The translations under genes and the position numbers were made by a program. From positions 1-58,391 of the forward strand of contig JAAYHM010000009.1 in the NCBI GenBank assembly GCA_012735405.1: DNA of 58,391 bases, read 5' to 3'. The notes beneath the pieces are model-generated. The model did no database searches, had not been told where the DNA came from, and worked only from the letters and a program-made list of their open reading frames with translations. The DNA is from Tissierellia bacterium. Lineage in GTDB: Bacteria > Bacillota > Clostridia > Tissierellales > Tepidimicrobiaceae. The stretch's first letter is position 1. Each line of letters begins with the position of its first letter. Positions 10,696-19,816 of the stretch are shown here, one piece after another.

Positions 10696-11268
10696 ATGAT
10701 AAATTTAGAGCAGGTTGAAGAATTAAGAAAAAGAGCAAATATTTCTTACGAAGAAGCAAAAAAAGCTTTAGAAGAAGCAAATGGAGATATATTGGAAGCT
10801 ATAATATATTTGGAAAAACAAAATAAAATAAAAGCACCTGAAGATGGAGGATACTACAGCACAAAGGATGAAAGGGAAGAAAATAAATTTATAGAATCAG
10901 AAACTAAAAAGGGATACAAGGATGATAATATTTCCATAAGCCTTAGAGATCTTTTTAGACAAATTGGTAATTTTATAGTGAAAATTTTAGATATAGGAAA
11001 TAGAAATTACTTTGAAGTATTGAAAAATGGTGAAAAGGTTATAGCCTTACCTGTGACATTATTAGTTTTGCTTGCAATTTTTGCCTTCTGGGTTGTATTC
11101 CCATTATTGATTATAGGATTATTCTTTGGATTTAAATATAGATTCCGTGGCCCAGACCTGGAAAGAGAAGATATAAATCGCGCCATGGATTCCATGGCTG
11201 GAGTAGCTGAAAATATTAAAAAAGAAGTAAAAGGTGATAATTCAAATGGAGAGAATTCTAATAATTGA
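10696..11268 (+). CDS. UBA-like/DUF4342 domain membrane protein
   Basis: N-terminal EELRKRANISYEEAKKALEEANGDILEAIIYLEK (UBA/TS-N-like) plus TM segment. Confidence 0.8.
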   Translation: MINLEQVEELRKRANISYEEAKKALEEANGDILEAIIYLEKQNKIKAPEDGGYYSTKDEREENKFIESETKKGYKDDNISISLRDLFRQIGNFIVKILDIGNRNYFEVLKNGEKVIALPVTLLVLLAIFAFWVVFPLLIIGLFFGFKYRFRGPDLEREDINRAMDSMAGVAENIKKEVKGDNSNGENSNN

Positions 11269-11932
11269 AGATGAGGAAAAAATTGCTCGCTTTGTGGAAC
11301 TAGAGCTAATTTATGAAGGTTATGAAGTAGAAAAAGCATATAATGGAAGGGATGGGCTAGAGCTTTTCAAAGCCCAGCCCTTTGATTTAATATTGTTAGA
11401 CATAATGTTACCTGGTATTAACGGTATTGAGGTTTTGAGAAGGATTAGGCAGTTTTCAGATGTACCAGTAATACTTTTAACAGCCAGAGATGCAGTAGTA
11501 GATAAGGTTACTGGTCTTGATGGAGGAGCTGATGACTATATTACCAAGCCCTTTGCCATAGAAGAGCTTTTAGCACGTATTAGGGTAGCCTTAAGGAAGA
11601 AGCCAGCAAATAATATAAGTATTGACTCTAAAAAGTTGACAGTAAGAAATTTGGAACTTGATCCTATGAAAAGAGAGGTTTATGTAAAAGGTAATATTGT
11701 TAATTTAACAAAGAGAGAGTTTGATTTATTAGAATATCTTATGAAAAATAAAAACATAGTACTAAGTCGTGATACCATCCTCCAAAATATATGGGGGTAT
11801 GATTTTTCAGGTGGAACTAATGCAGTGGATGTATATATAAGGTACCTTCGTTCTAAAATAGAAGAACCCTTTCAAGAAAAATTCATTTATACAGTTCGTG
11901 GAGTGGGGTATGTAATAAAAGATGAAGAATAA
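11246..11932 (+). CDS. OmpR/PhoB-family response regulator
   Basis: Receiver domain (IIEDEE, LILLDIMLPG, LTARD, DDYITKPF) plus winged-helix DNA-binding domain; overlaps the preceding CDS. Confidence 0.95.
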   Translation: MERILIIEDEEKIARFVELELIYEGYEVEKAYNGRDGLELFKAQPFDLILLDIMLPGINGIEVLRRIRQFSDVPVILLTARDAVVDKVTGLDGGADDYITKPFAIEELLARIRVALRKKPANNISIDSKKLTVRNLELDPMKREVYVKGNIVNLTKREFDLLEYLMKNKNIVLSRDTILQNIWGYDFSGGTNAVDVYIRYLRSKIEEPFQEKFIYTVRGVGYVIKDEE

Positions 11933-13409
11933 AAAGAATCTAAACAAGAATCTAACAGATAAAATTAGATCCTCTCTAGTATTAAAGCTTAACTTTAAAA
12001 TGTTGGGAAGATTATCCCTTAGTTTTTTAAAGCTTAATATTCTCATAATCTTATTAAGCTCTTTTTTAGTTCTATGGAATGGAGAAAGAAAAGCTGAAGG
12101 TTTTGTTAAGGAAATTGAAAGACGTCCTGAGAGCTTTAAGTACTATTATTATGATGATATTCAAATATCAAAAATATCAAATTCAAAGGGAGGTTTATCT
12201 TTTCCATCAAGCTTAGAAAAAAGACTCCCTGTTGATATTGAAGGTGCCATAAGAAATTTAGTTATTGAAAATAATGATTCCAATACAGGCTTATTAAAAA
12301 AAATAGATCTCCTAAAATATACAATAGAATTCACAATTGGTGACTCAATTTATATCGTAGAGTATTATCTTGGAAGAAGTATAAGAACTTTTATGTATGT
12401 TTTTATTATAATTGTTATATATGAGATTTTTATTTTTTTAGGAAATATTAAAAAGGGTCATAGAATGATAAAAAGGACTTTAAAGCCTATAGATGAGTTA
12501 ACAGAAACTGCTAAGAATATTCAAAAAGAAATGAAAAGCAGCAGTGATAAATACATTCTGGATCTTGCCGGGAAAATAAGTAATATAGATGCTGATAAAT
12601 TAGGCAAAGAGATTACTGTTGACAGTTCACAGGAAGAACTAAAAGAGTTGGCTAGCGCCATCAATCATATGCTAAATAGAATAAACAATTCCTACAAATC
12701 ACAGGTAAGATTTGTTTCAGATGCTTCTCATGAGCTTAGAACTCCTATATCCATTATCCAAGGCTATGTAAACTTACTCGATAGATGGGGGAAAAAGGAT
12801 CCTAAGATAATGGATGAGGCTATTAGTGCCATAAAAACTGAATCTGAAAATATGAAGGAACTAATAGAGAAGCTTTTGTTTTTAGCTAGGAGTGATAATG
12901 AAACTATTCAACTTCAGCAGGAAGTAATTGATGCCTGTGATATAGTTGAAGAAATTGTTAAAGAAACTCAACTAATAGATGGAAATCATGAATATGGATT
13001 AGAGTTAAATAGGCCTGCATATATAAATGCCGATAAACAGCTTTTAAAGCAGGCTATAAGAATACTGATAGACAATAGCATTAAATTTACTCCCTATGGC
13101 AATAAAATTACCTTGAAGGTACACAAAAGAGATGGAGAAGTTTGCATTACAGTGCAGGATAATGGGATGGGGATAAAACCTGAAAATTTACCTAATTTGT
13201 TTGATAGATTTTATCGTTCTGATGAATCAAGAACTAAGGGAACTGGAGGTTCAGGATTAGGTTTGTCAATAGCCAAATGGATTATTGACCGTCATGGAGC
13301 TTATTTTGAGGTGCTAAGTAGGGTAAATGCCGGTACCCGCATAACCATGGTCTTTAAAGAAACTAAATTAAAAGAGGATATAGATTATGAAAAAATGGAT
13401 ACAAATTAA
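11922..13409 (+). CDS. Sensor histidine kinase
   Basis: FVSDASHELRTPISIIQGY H-box, DNSIKFTPYGN N-box, GTGGSGLGLSIAKWI G-box; overlaps response regulator. Confidence 0.95.
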   Translation: MKNKKNLNKNLTDKIRSSLVLKLNFKMLGRLSLSFLKLNILIILLSSFLVLWNGERKAEGFVKEIERRPESFKYYYYDDIQISKISNSKGGLSFPSSLEKRLPVDIEGAIRNLVIENNDSNTGLLKKIDLLKYTIEFTIGDSIYIVEYYLGRSIRTFMYVFIIIVIYEIFIFLGNIKKGHRMIKRTLKPIDELTETAKNIQKEMKSSSDKYILDLAGKISNIDADKLGKEITVDSSQEELKELASAINHMLNRINNSYKSQVRFVSDASHELRTPISIIQGYVNLLDRWGKKDPKIMDEAISAIKTESENMKELIEKLLFLARSDNETIQLQQEVIDACDIVEEIVKETQLIDGNHEYGLELNRPAYINADKQLLKQAIRILIDNSIKFTPYGNKITLKVHKRDGEVCITVQDNGMGIKPENLPNLFDRFYRSDESRTKGTGGSGLGLSIAKWIIDRHGAYFEVLSRVNAGTRITMVFKETKLKEDIDYEKMDTN

Positions 13410-13438
13410 TTGTTTCCATCATACTGCAGCTATTGTGT

Positions 13439-13484
13439 AAAAGCAGAAAATCCTTTTATGTAAAAGGATTTTCTGCTTTTTTTA
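13439..13484 (+). terminator. Intrinsic terminator
   Basis: AAAAGCAGAAAATCCTTTT / AAAAGGATTTTCTGCTTTTTTT. Confidence 0.92.
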
Positions 13485-13578
13485 TTAGATAACAATATTC
13501 AATCTGTAAGGAGGAATATAAAAGAAGGAAGAAACCATATTCAAGTCAATTTTCAGAAAAATTAAAAGAATTTTAATA

Positions 13579-13646
13579 CAAAGTGTAGCAAATTACAGTT
13601 TGAATCTAAATACTTTTTGGATAGAAATATGACTATATTTATGCTA
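13579..13646 (+). promoter_or_regulatory. Putative promoter/operator element, copy 1 (upstream of metF)
   Basis: CAAAGTGTAG-N30-GGATAGAAAT-N12-ATGCTA; the same three blocks recur with identical spacing at 14768-14835. TTGGAT-17 bp-TATGCT resembles a sigma-A promoter. Confidence 0.55.
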
Positions 13647-13798
13647 AATTCAAAATGTAATATAAATTTATAATATTCAAACTATTAAAATAAATATATC
13701 TAAATAAACATCAGTTATAAATTGTTTAAAAAATTAAATTTAAGGTGTCAGATATGAATTATATTTGACACCCACAAGATAATAAATGGAGGTATAGT

Positions 13799-14692
13799 AT
13801 GAAGATAACAGATATTATGAAAAAAAGGATGACATTTTCTTTTGAAGTTTTCCCACCTAAAGACCACCAACCTATGGAGCCTTTACTTGACACTTTGGAG
13901 CATTTATATGGCTTTGATCCAGATTTTATAAGCTGTACATATGGAGCAGGCGGCACAAATGTAGGTCGAAATATGGAAATAATGAAAACTATTAAAGAAA
14001 GTGGGAAAGCAATTCCAGTAACCCATTATACTTGTATAGGAAATAAAAAAGAAAACATACGAAAAGATTTGGAAAAATACTTAGAAATAGGAGTGAACCA
14101 CATACTAGCACTAAGAGGGGATTTCCCCAAGGGGTGGGAGGAAACAAGAGGAGACTTTGATTATGCCAATGAACTAGTTGAATTTATTAAAGAAAATTTC
14201 CCTGAGTTTTGTATTTCTATAGCAGGTAATCCAGAGAAACATATTCAAGCTAATTCATTTGAGAAAGACATAACACACCTTCGGGCAAAACAGGATGCAG
14301 GCGGAGAATATATAGTTACGCAATTATGCTTTAATATGGACAACTATAAACGTTGGGTAGAGAAAATTAGAAAAGCTGGAGTTACATTACCTATTGTTGT
14401 GGGCGTTATGCCAGTCCTTTCAAGAGATCCTATCATACGAATGACTCTAACAAATGGCTGTTCAATTCCAAGAGAGCTAGCAGAAATAATTGGCAGATAT
14501 TGGGACAATCCTGAAGACTTTAAAAAAGCAGGAAAAGAATACACTGTAAAACTAATTTATGATTATATTAATACAGGTATAGATGGACTCCATATTTACA
14601 CCTTAAACAAATGGGAAGATGTTACAGATATAATTGTAGCTGCGGGAATTAGAAAGTTGAAAGAAGTACCCGGCCTTGAAGAAGCATTATAA
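13799..14692 (+). CDS. metF: Methylenetetrahydrofolate reductase
   Basis: RMTFSFEVFPPKD, CTYGAGGTNVGRNMEI, HILALRGDFPKG, GVMPVLS, IDGLHIYTLNK; GGAGG upstream. Confidence 0.93.
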   Translation: MKITDIMKKRMTFSFEVFPPKDHQPMEPLLDTLEHLYGFDPDFISCTYGAGGTNVGRNMEIMKTIKESGKAIPVTHYTCIGNKKENIRKDLEKYLEIGVNHILALRGDFPKGWEETRGDFDYANELVEFIKENFPEFCISIAGNPEKHIQANSFEKDITHLRAKQDAGGEYIVTQLCFNMDNYKRWVEKIRKAGVTLPIVVGVMPVLSRDPIIRMTLTNGCSIPRELAEIIGRYWDNPEDFKKAGKEYTVKLIYDYINTGIDGLHIYTLNKWEDVTDIIVAAGIRKLKEVPGLEEAL

Positions 14693-14744
14693 AAAACAGG
14701 TTTTTACTTTTAGCCTTCCTGTTGGAAGGCAGCAATTTTAGAAA

Positions 14745-14761
14745 TTGAGAATTATTCTCAA
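14745..14761. promoter_or_regulatory. 17-bp perfect palindrome (Fur-box-like)
   Basis: TTGAGAATTATTCTCAA (TTGAGAAT-T-ATTCTCAA), just upstream of element copy 2. Confidence 0.4.
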
Positions 14762-14767
14762 AAACAA

Positions 14768-14835
14768 CAAAGTGTAGGAAAAAGACATATAAAAATAGAT
14801 AATTTGCGGATAGAAATTTTATTTTACCAATGCTA
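14768..14835 (+). promoter_or_regulatory. Putative promoter/operator element, copy 2 (upstream of methyl-THF:corrinoid methyltransferase)
   Basis: CAAAGTGTAG-N30-GGATAGAAAT-N12-ATGCTA, same spacing as 13579-13646. Confidence 0.55.
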
Positions 14836-14918
14836 TCTTAAAATTAGAAATTTCAGAAAATAATGACTTTCAAGACAATTATGAATGTATTTCACAAAAC
14901 ATGGAGGTGTTTGTCAAA

Positions 14919-15716
14919 TTGATTATTATCGGAGAAAAGATTAATGGTTCAATTCCTTCCGTAGGAAAAGCAATTGCTAATCGTGATTCCGATTTTATAA
15001 AGGAGTTAGCCAGAATACAAGCAGAAGCTAAGTCTGATTATATAGATTGTTGTGCTTCCGTTCAGGAAGAAAAAGAAGTAGAGACTTTAAGATGGCTAAT
15101 TGATTGTATTCAGGAAGTTACCGATTTACCTATTTGTATAGATAGCCCTTACCCTAGAGTATGTGTAGAAGCAATGGAATTCTGTAACAAACCAGGGATT
15201 ATTAATTCAGTCTCTATGGAAGGAGATAAAATAGATGTAATTTTTCCTAAAATTGCAGATACTGAGTGGGATTGCATTGCTTTACTTTGTGGAGACAGTG
15301 GTATTCCTAAAACTGTAGATGAACGTATGGAAATTTTTGGTCAGATCATGGAGAAGGCAGATGAGTATGGTATTGATCCTTCAAGGCTTTACATAGATCC
15401 ACTGGTAGTAACCCTATCAACGGATAAAGATGCTTTACTGACTTTTGTTGAATGTTGTAGAAGAATTAAGAGAGACTATCCTGATATACACATAACTAGT
15501 GGATTGTCCAATATTTCTTATGGACTTCCTAAAAGGAAACATATTAATAAGGCCTTTTTAGTTTTAGCTATGGAGGCAGGAATGGACAGTGCTATTTTAG
15601 ATCCTACAGATCCTGATATGCTGGGTATAATTTATGCCACAAATGCATTACTTAAGAAAGATGACTATTGTTTGAACTATATTCGTGCATATCGTGCGGG
15701 AGTTCTAGGGAAATAA
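14919..15716 (+). CDS. Methyltetrahydrofolate:corrinoid protein methyltransferase (pterin-binding, AcsE/MtvA-like MT II)
   Basis: IIGEKINGSIPSVGKAI, DYIDCCAS, ICIDSP, GIINSVS, LYIDPLV, TSGLSNISYGLP: dihydropteroate-synthase-like methyltransferase motifs. TTG start at 14919 after GGAGGTG is favoured over ATG 14901. Confidence 0.88.
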   Translation: MIIIGEKINGSIPSVGKAIANRDSDFIKELARIQAEAKSDYIDCCASVQEEKEVETLRWLIDCIQEVTDLPICIDSPYPRVCVEAMEFCNKPGIINSVSMEGDKIDVIFPKIADTEWDCIALLCGDSGIPKTVDERMEIFGQIMEKADEYGIDPSRLYIDPLVVTLSTDKDALLTFVECCRRIKRDYPDIHITSGLSNISYGLPKRKHINKAFLVLAMEAGMDSAILDPTDPDMLGIIYATNALLKKDDYCLNYIRAYRAGVLGK

Positions 15717-15744
15717 GCTTATCAGCTACGGAGGTTGTAAATTA

Positions 15745-17133
15745 ATGTCTAAACTAGGGAAAAAGGAAATTTACTCCTATACTCTCTACGGATTTACAAT
15801 GGCAGTATTTAGTGCCATGTCTATGAATTATACAAACATATTTTTGACAGATTACTTGCTCTATAGTGCATCATTGATGGGTACTACATTGTTAGTTGGA
15901 AGGATAGTTGATCTAATAGTTGCTTTAATGGCTGGAGGAATCATTGAAAAATCAAGATTAAAATGGGGCAAATATCGTTCTTGGACTATGATTTGCCGTT
16001 TTACTGCATTTATTGGTTGTACACTTTTATTTACAAACATTTCTACCCTACCTACTGGATTAAAAGTATCAGCTACTATTACTGCTTATATTTTACTCCA
16101 CGGTTCATTAGCTTTTCTGCAAACATCACAATCTGGTATCTTATCATTGATGGCGGGTGCAGATATTGAAGCAAGAAATATTTTAGCAGCACGCAATGCC
16201 CAAGCCATGGCACTAGCTAATATTGTAGCATCTGCTACAATAATTCCCTTAATAAATTATTTTACTCCTATCTTTGGAGCAGCAGGTGCATATACTGCTG
16301 TAGCCATACTACTAGGCTTGGTATTTTTCCTAGGGGCTACTATATTATCAAAAGCCGCAAAACCTCATGATACTCCTCATTTTAAAAATGCTGGCTTAGA
16401 AATGACAACGCCAACTATAAAGGAAATGGTTATGTCTGTTGTTAATAATGATCAACTGTTAATTTATTTGGCATCACTTTCATTATACTTTACAGCTTTT
16501 GTGATGAATCATGGAGCCATGGCATATTATTTTACCTACGCCTTAGGTGATTTCCTCTTAATGTCATTAGCCCTAACTGTTACTACCTCATTTGCAGTAG
16601 TAAGCAGTATAATAAGTCCTAAAATTGGAGCAAAAATAGGGAAAGACAAGGCCATGGTAGTTGGATTATTAATATATTCTGCTACCTTCTTTGGTATGAC
16701 TTTTTTGGCAAAGGAATCTTTAATTGTATATATAATTTTTGCTTGTTTAGGCATGGCGGGAATGTACTTTTTCCTGGGTTTTGGACCTAATTATGCAATT
16801 GATGCAGGTGAGTACTATTATTATAAAACAGGAAAAGATAATAGAGCAATAGCCATAAACATGTATAGTATCCCTATAAAAATAGGATTTATAGTTGGTG
16901 GTACGCTTACTGGGTATGCTTTAGATGCTATTGGATATACAGCAGGTATTACTCCTACACCTGAATTTATAAGTAAATTAATGTGGGTATTTTCTGGGAT
17001 ACCAGCAATCTTTTCCTTAATAGGAGCCATTATTATGCAAGCAGGTTACAGGATAACAGACGAAGATGCAGCAAGGTATGCAAAAGCTAATGCAGAAAAG
17101 ATGATCGGAGAAAGGGAACAAGCTCAATTATAG
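15745..17133 (+). CDS. GPH-family MFS transporter (copy 1)
   Basis: 462 aa, 12-TM pattern; KWGKYRSWTM motif typical of glycoside-pentoside-hexuronide:cation symporters. Confidence 0.85.
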   Translation: MSKLGKKEIYSYTLYGFTMAVFSAMSMNYTNIFLTDYLLYSASLMGTTLLVGRIVDLIVALMAGGIIEKSRLKWGKYRSWTMICRFTAFIGCTLLFTNISTLPTGLKVSATITAYILLHGSLAFLQTSQSGILSLMAGADIEARNILAARNAQAMALANIVASATIIPLINYFTPIFGAAGAYTAVAILLGLVFFLGATILSKAAKPHDTPHFKNAGLEMTTPTIKEMVMSVVNNDQLLIYLASLSLYFTAFVMNHGAMAYYFTYALGDFLLMSLALTVTTSFAVVSSIISPKIGAKIGKDKAMVVGLLIYSATFFGMTFLAKESLIVYIIFACLGMAGMYFFLGFGPNYAIDAGEYYYYKTGKDNRAIAINMYSIPIKIGFIVGGTLTGYALDAIGYTAGITPTPEFISKLMWVFSGIPAIFSLIGAIIMQAGYRITDEDAARYAKANAEKMIGEREQAQL

Positions 17134-17209
17134 ATAAAGGAGACAAAATTTATAAAAAAGAGTAATTGATAATAAAGGTACTAAAAAATTTAATAAGGGG
17201 GGAATAAGG

Positions 17210-17296
17210 ATGATTGAGAAAATTTGTAGCAGTATTTTTGGAGTAGAAGCAAAAAATAGACAAAAATTTGTCATACAATTACTTGATGGTGGATAA
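17210..17296 (+). pseudogene. Truncated duplicate of the 5' end of the corrinoid-protein gene
   Basis: MIEKICSSIFGVEAKNRQKFVIQLLDGG* aligns without gaps with MTEKIFNSIVGMEEENALKFAKEYLNDGG of the intact gene at 19180; upstream CTAAAAAATT(T/C)AAT...GGGGG(G)AA leader is also shared. Confidence 0.8.
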
Positions 17297-17437
17297 AGTA
17301 GTTTCTAAGCGGTGGATATTCAGTAACAATTTAATATTATTTTCCTTTACTAAAAAGAAATAGATTAAAAAGTTCGGTGTTTAAACCTTTTTCAGAGACA
17401 ACTAGATTAAAAGGTATTGGACATAGGGGTATAGTGA

Positions 17438-18877
17438 ATGAGTGGGAAAAGTTTAGGAGAAACAGGGGTGATCTATGTGGCAAAAAAGCCATTATCGAAA
17501 ACTATAAAGAGGTTTTATGGTGTTGGTGATTTTGGTTTTAACCTAATGGCTCTAGTAGAGATTTACTTCTTTGTATTTTTCTTAACTGATATAGCAAAGC
17601 TTCCCTTAGGTCTTGTTGCAATAATTGGTACTGTAACAAGTGTTGTAGATGCAGTTACATCTCCTTTCTATGGCGCTATTATTAGCGGTACAAAGCCTAT
17701 GAGATGGGGCAGGAATCGTTCATGGATCTTGCTGTTGCCACCACTAGTAGTCCCGACCTATATGCTCATGTATACAAAAATTGGTTCAGATTTAGTTGCA
17801 GCAATTATAATTTGTGCTGGATTCATTGTAAGCCATATACTATGGAATATTCCATGGGTTGCAAATTTAAGCTTAATCCCTGTACTAGCTACAAACCCAG
17901 ATGAAGCAGCTTTACTATCATCAAGACGTGCTACATGGACTGCTTTGGGAGGAATAGTATTCTCCTTTGTTGGAGAGCCCCTTGCAAGATATTTCGGAGA
18001 GGTTACAAACAATCCAATACTTGGATATACTCTATTAGCTGGAGCTACAGCCATAGTGATGATGCTCTGTTATTGGTTTATATTTAAAATTACTGATGGT
18101 TATGAACCAACTGGTGCAGATGCAGCTGTAGGTCCTGCAGATGAACAAAGAGTTTCTTTCAAAGTAATGTGGCAAAGTATTGTACAGAACCCACCACTAA
18201 TTATATTGCTAATATCAGATTTCTTTAGAAATATGACAATGTTTGTAATGACTGCAGCCGCAGCCTATTATTTTACCTATGTGGTACAAAATATGGCCCT
18301 ATTTCCAACTTACTTACTAGCCATAAGTATAGTTCAGATGATAGGTTCCTATATATCTGGTAATGTTGCTAAAAAGTTATCAACAAGAACTGCTACATTA
18401 ATTAGTCTCTTTGGATTGGCTGTATCCTTAATAATTTGTAAGTTTGTTGCTATGAACTTAGCATTATTCTTTGTATTTGTATTAATTGCAACTATGTTCT
18501 TAGGAATAGTTACTTCTGTTATGGTTGGGCTTTACTCAGATGTTTCAGTCTATGCTAGGTGGAAAACAGGAGAAGATGCTTCAGCCTTTATAATGGGTTT
18601 GATGACAGTAGCGTTGAAATTAGCTATAATTTCCAGAGGAACTGTAATTCCATTTATACTAGATAGGGTTGGCTTTGATCCAAATATTGATCCTGCTGCT
18701 GCAACTTTAGCACTAAAAACAGGAATAGTAAATGCCTACTTGTTAGTACCAGGTATTTTTGCATTGATATCTGCAATAATACTTGTATCAGGTTATAAAT
18801 TAACAAGAGAAAGAGTGATTGAATTACAAAGTGAAATAAATCAAAGAGAGTTAAGCACTGCAAAAACAGGCAACTGA
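17438..18877 (+). CDS. GPH-family MFS transporter (copy 2)
   Basis: 479 aa polytopic; RWGRNRSWILLLPP motif; related to the 15745-17133 product. True start may be downstream of 17438. Confidence 0.85.
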   Translation: MSGKSLGETGVIYVAKKPLSKTIKRFYGVGDFGFNLMALVEIYFFVFFLTDIAKLPLGLVAIIGTVTSVVDAVTSPFYGAIISGTKPMRWGRNRSWILLLPPLVVPTYMLMYTKIGSDLVAAIIICAGFIVSHILWNIPWVANLSLIPVLATNPDEAALLSSRRATWTALGGIVFSFVGEPLARYFGEVTNNPILGYTLLAGATAIVMMLCYWFIFKITDGYEPTGADAAVGPADEQRVSFKVMWQSIVQNPPLIILLISDFFRNMTMFVMTAAAAYYFTYVVQNMALFPTYLLAISIVQMIGSYISGNVAKKLSTRTATLISLFGLAVSLIICKFVAMNLALFFVFVLIATMFLGIVTSVMVGLYSDVSVYARWKTGEDASAFIMGLMTVALKLAIISRGTVIPFILDRVGFDPNIDPAAATLALKTGIVNAYLLVPGIFALISAIILVSGYKLTRERVIELQSEINQRELSTAKTGN

Positions 18878-19121
18878 TATTGCTTGCAATAAATTAGTAT
18901 ACAAATTACAAGAAAAGATAACATTATGATGATTAGAACAACTTAAACATACCAAATTATAGATAGAGACATGAATTTTCCAATCCATAAAATTGTAGAC
19001 ATTTCAGTAGGTCAAATATACCATTCCACTAGCAATTCCATTGTAAATAGTAGTCAATACATTATCAAATCCAAGAAAAAATTAACTTATTAATAATTTA
19101 AACTAGATCATCTGCGCTAGT

Positions 19122-19135
19122 TGTAGAGTTCTACA
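19122..19135. promoter_or_regulatory. Inverted repeat TGTA-N6-TACA upstream of the corrinoid gene
   Basis: TTGTAGAGTTCTACAA (19121-19136), perfect arms, flanked by GCGC...GCGC. Confidence 0.4.
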
Positions 19136-19179
19136 AGGCGCTAAAAAATTCAATATAAATTAATAAAGGGGGAAAAAGC

Positions 19180-19815
19180 ATGACTGAGAAAATTTTTAAC
19201 AGTATAGTTGGAATGGAAGAAGAAAATGCATTAAAATTTGCCAAAGAGTATTTAAATGATGGAGGAGATCCACAAAAGCTACTAGATGTTTGTAGAGAAG
19301 CAATGGACGAGGTAGGAGAGAAATTTGAAAAAGGCGAGTACTTCCTTTCAGAACTCCTTCTAAGTGGAGAAATATTTAAGGGCATCATGGACCTTACCTT
19401 ACCTTTACTAAAAGAAAGTGAAGTTGAAACCATAGGAAAAATTGTATTAGGAACTGTACAAGATGATATTCATGACATAGGCAAAAATATTTTTAAAGCC
19501 TTTGCAGAGGCAGCAGGATTTGAGGTAATAGATATAGGTGTTGACGTACCTGAGGAAAAATTTGTAGAGGCAGTAAAAGAGCACAATCCAGATATTGTAG
19601 GTATGAGTTGCCTAATAACTGCGGGAATAAATCCAATGAAAAGGACAGTAGAAGCACTTAAAGAAGCAGGTCTTACAGGAGCAAAAATAATAATAGGTGG
19701 AGGAAGGGTAGACGAAGAAATAAAAGAATTCTCAGGAGCAGATGCGTGGGCTGATGATGCTGCAAGAGGAGTAAGGCTTTGTAAAGAATTATTAGGATTA
19801 GGAGTGGAGGGATAA
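19180..19815 (+). CDS. Corrinoid (B12-binding) methyltransferase protein (MtvC/MtxC-like)
   Basis: B12-binding motif DIHDIGKNIF, GMSCLITAG, IIIGGGRV; helical N-terminal cap; RBS AAAGGGGG. Confidence 0.95.
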   Translation: MTEKIFNSIVGMEEENALKFAKEYLNDGGDPQKLLDVCREAMDEVGEKFEKGEYFLSELLLSGEIFKGIMDLTLPLLKESEVETIGKIVLGTVQDDIHDIGKNIFKAFAEAAGFEVIDIGVDVPEEKFVEAVKEHNPDIVGMSCLITAGINPMKRTVEALKEAGLTGAKIIIGGGRVDEEIKEFSGADAWADDAARGVRLCKELLGLGVEG

Positions 19816-19816
19816 T

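Noticed and set aside
13501-13560. AGGAGGAATATAAAAG-like RBS upstream of metF suggesting a small gene
   Set aside because: No start codon or open frame of useful length follows.
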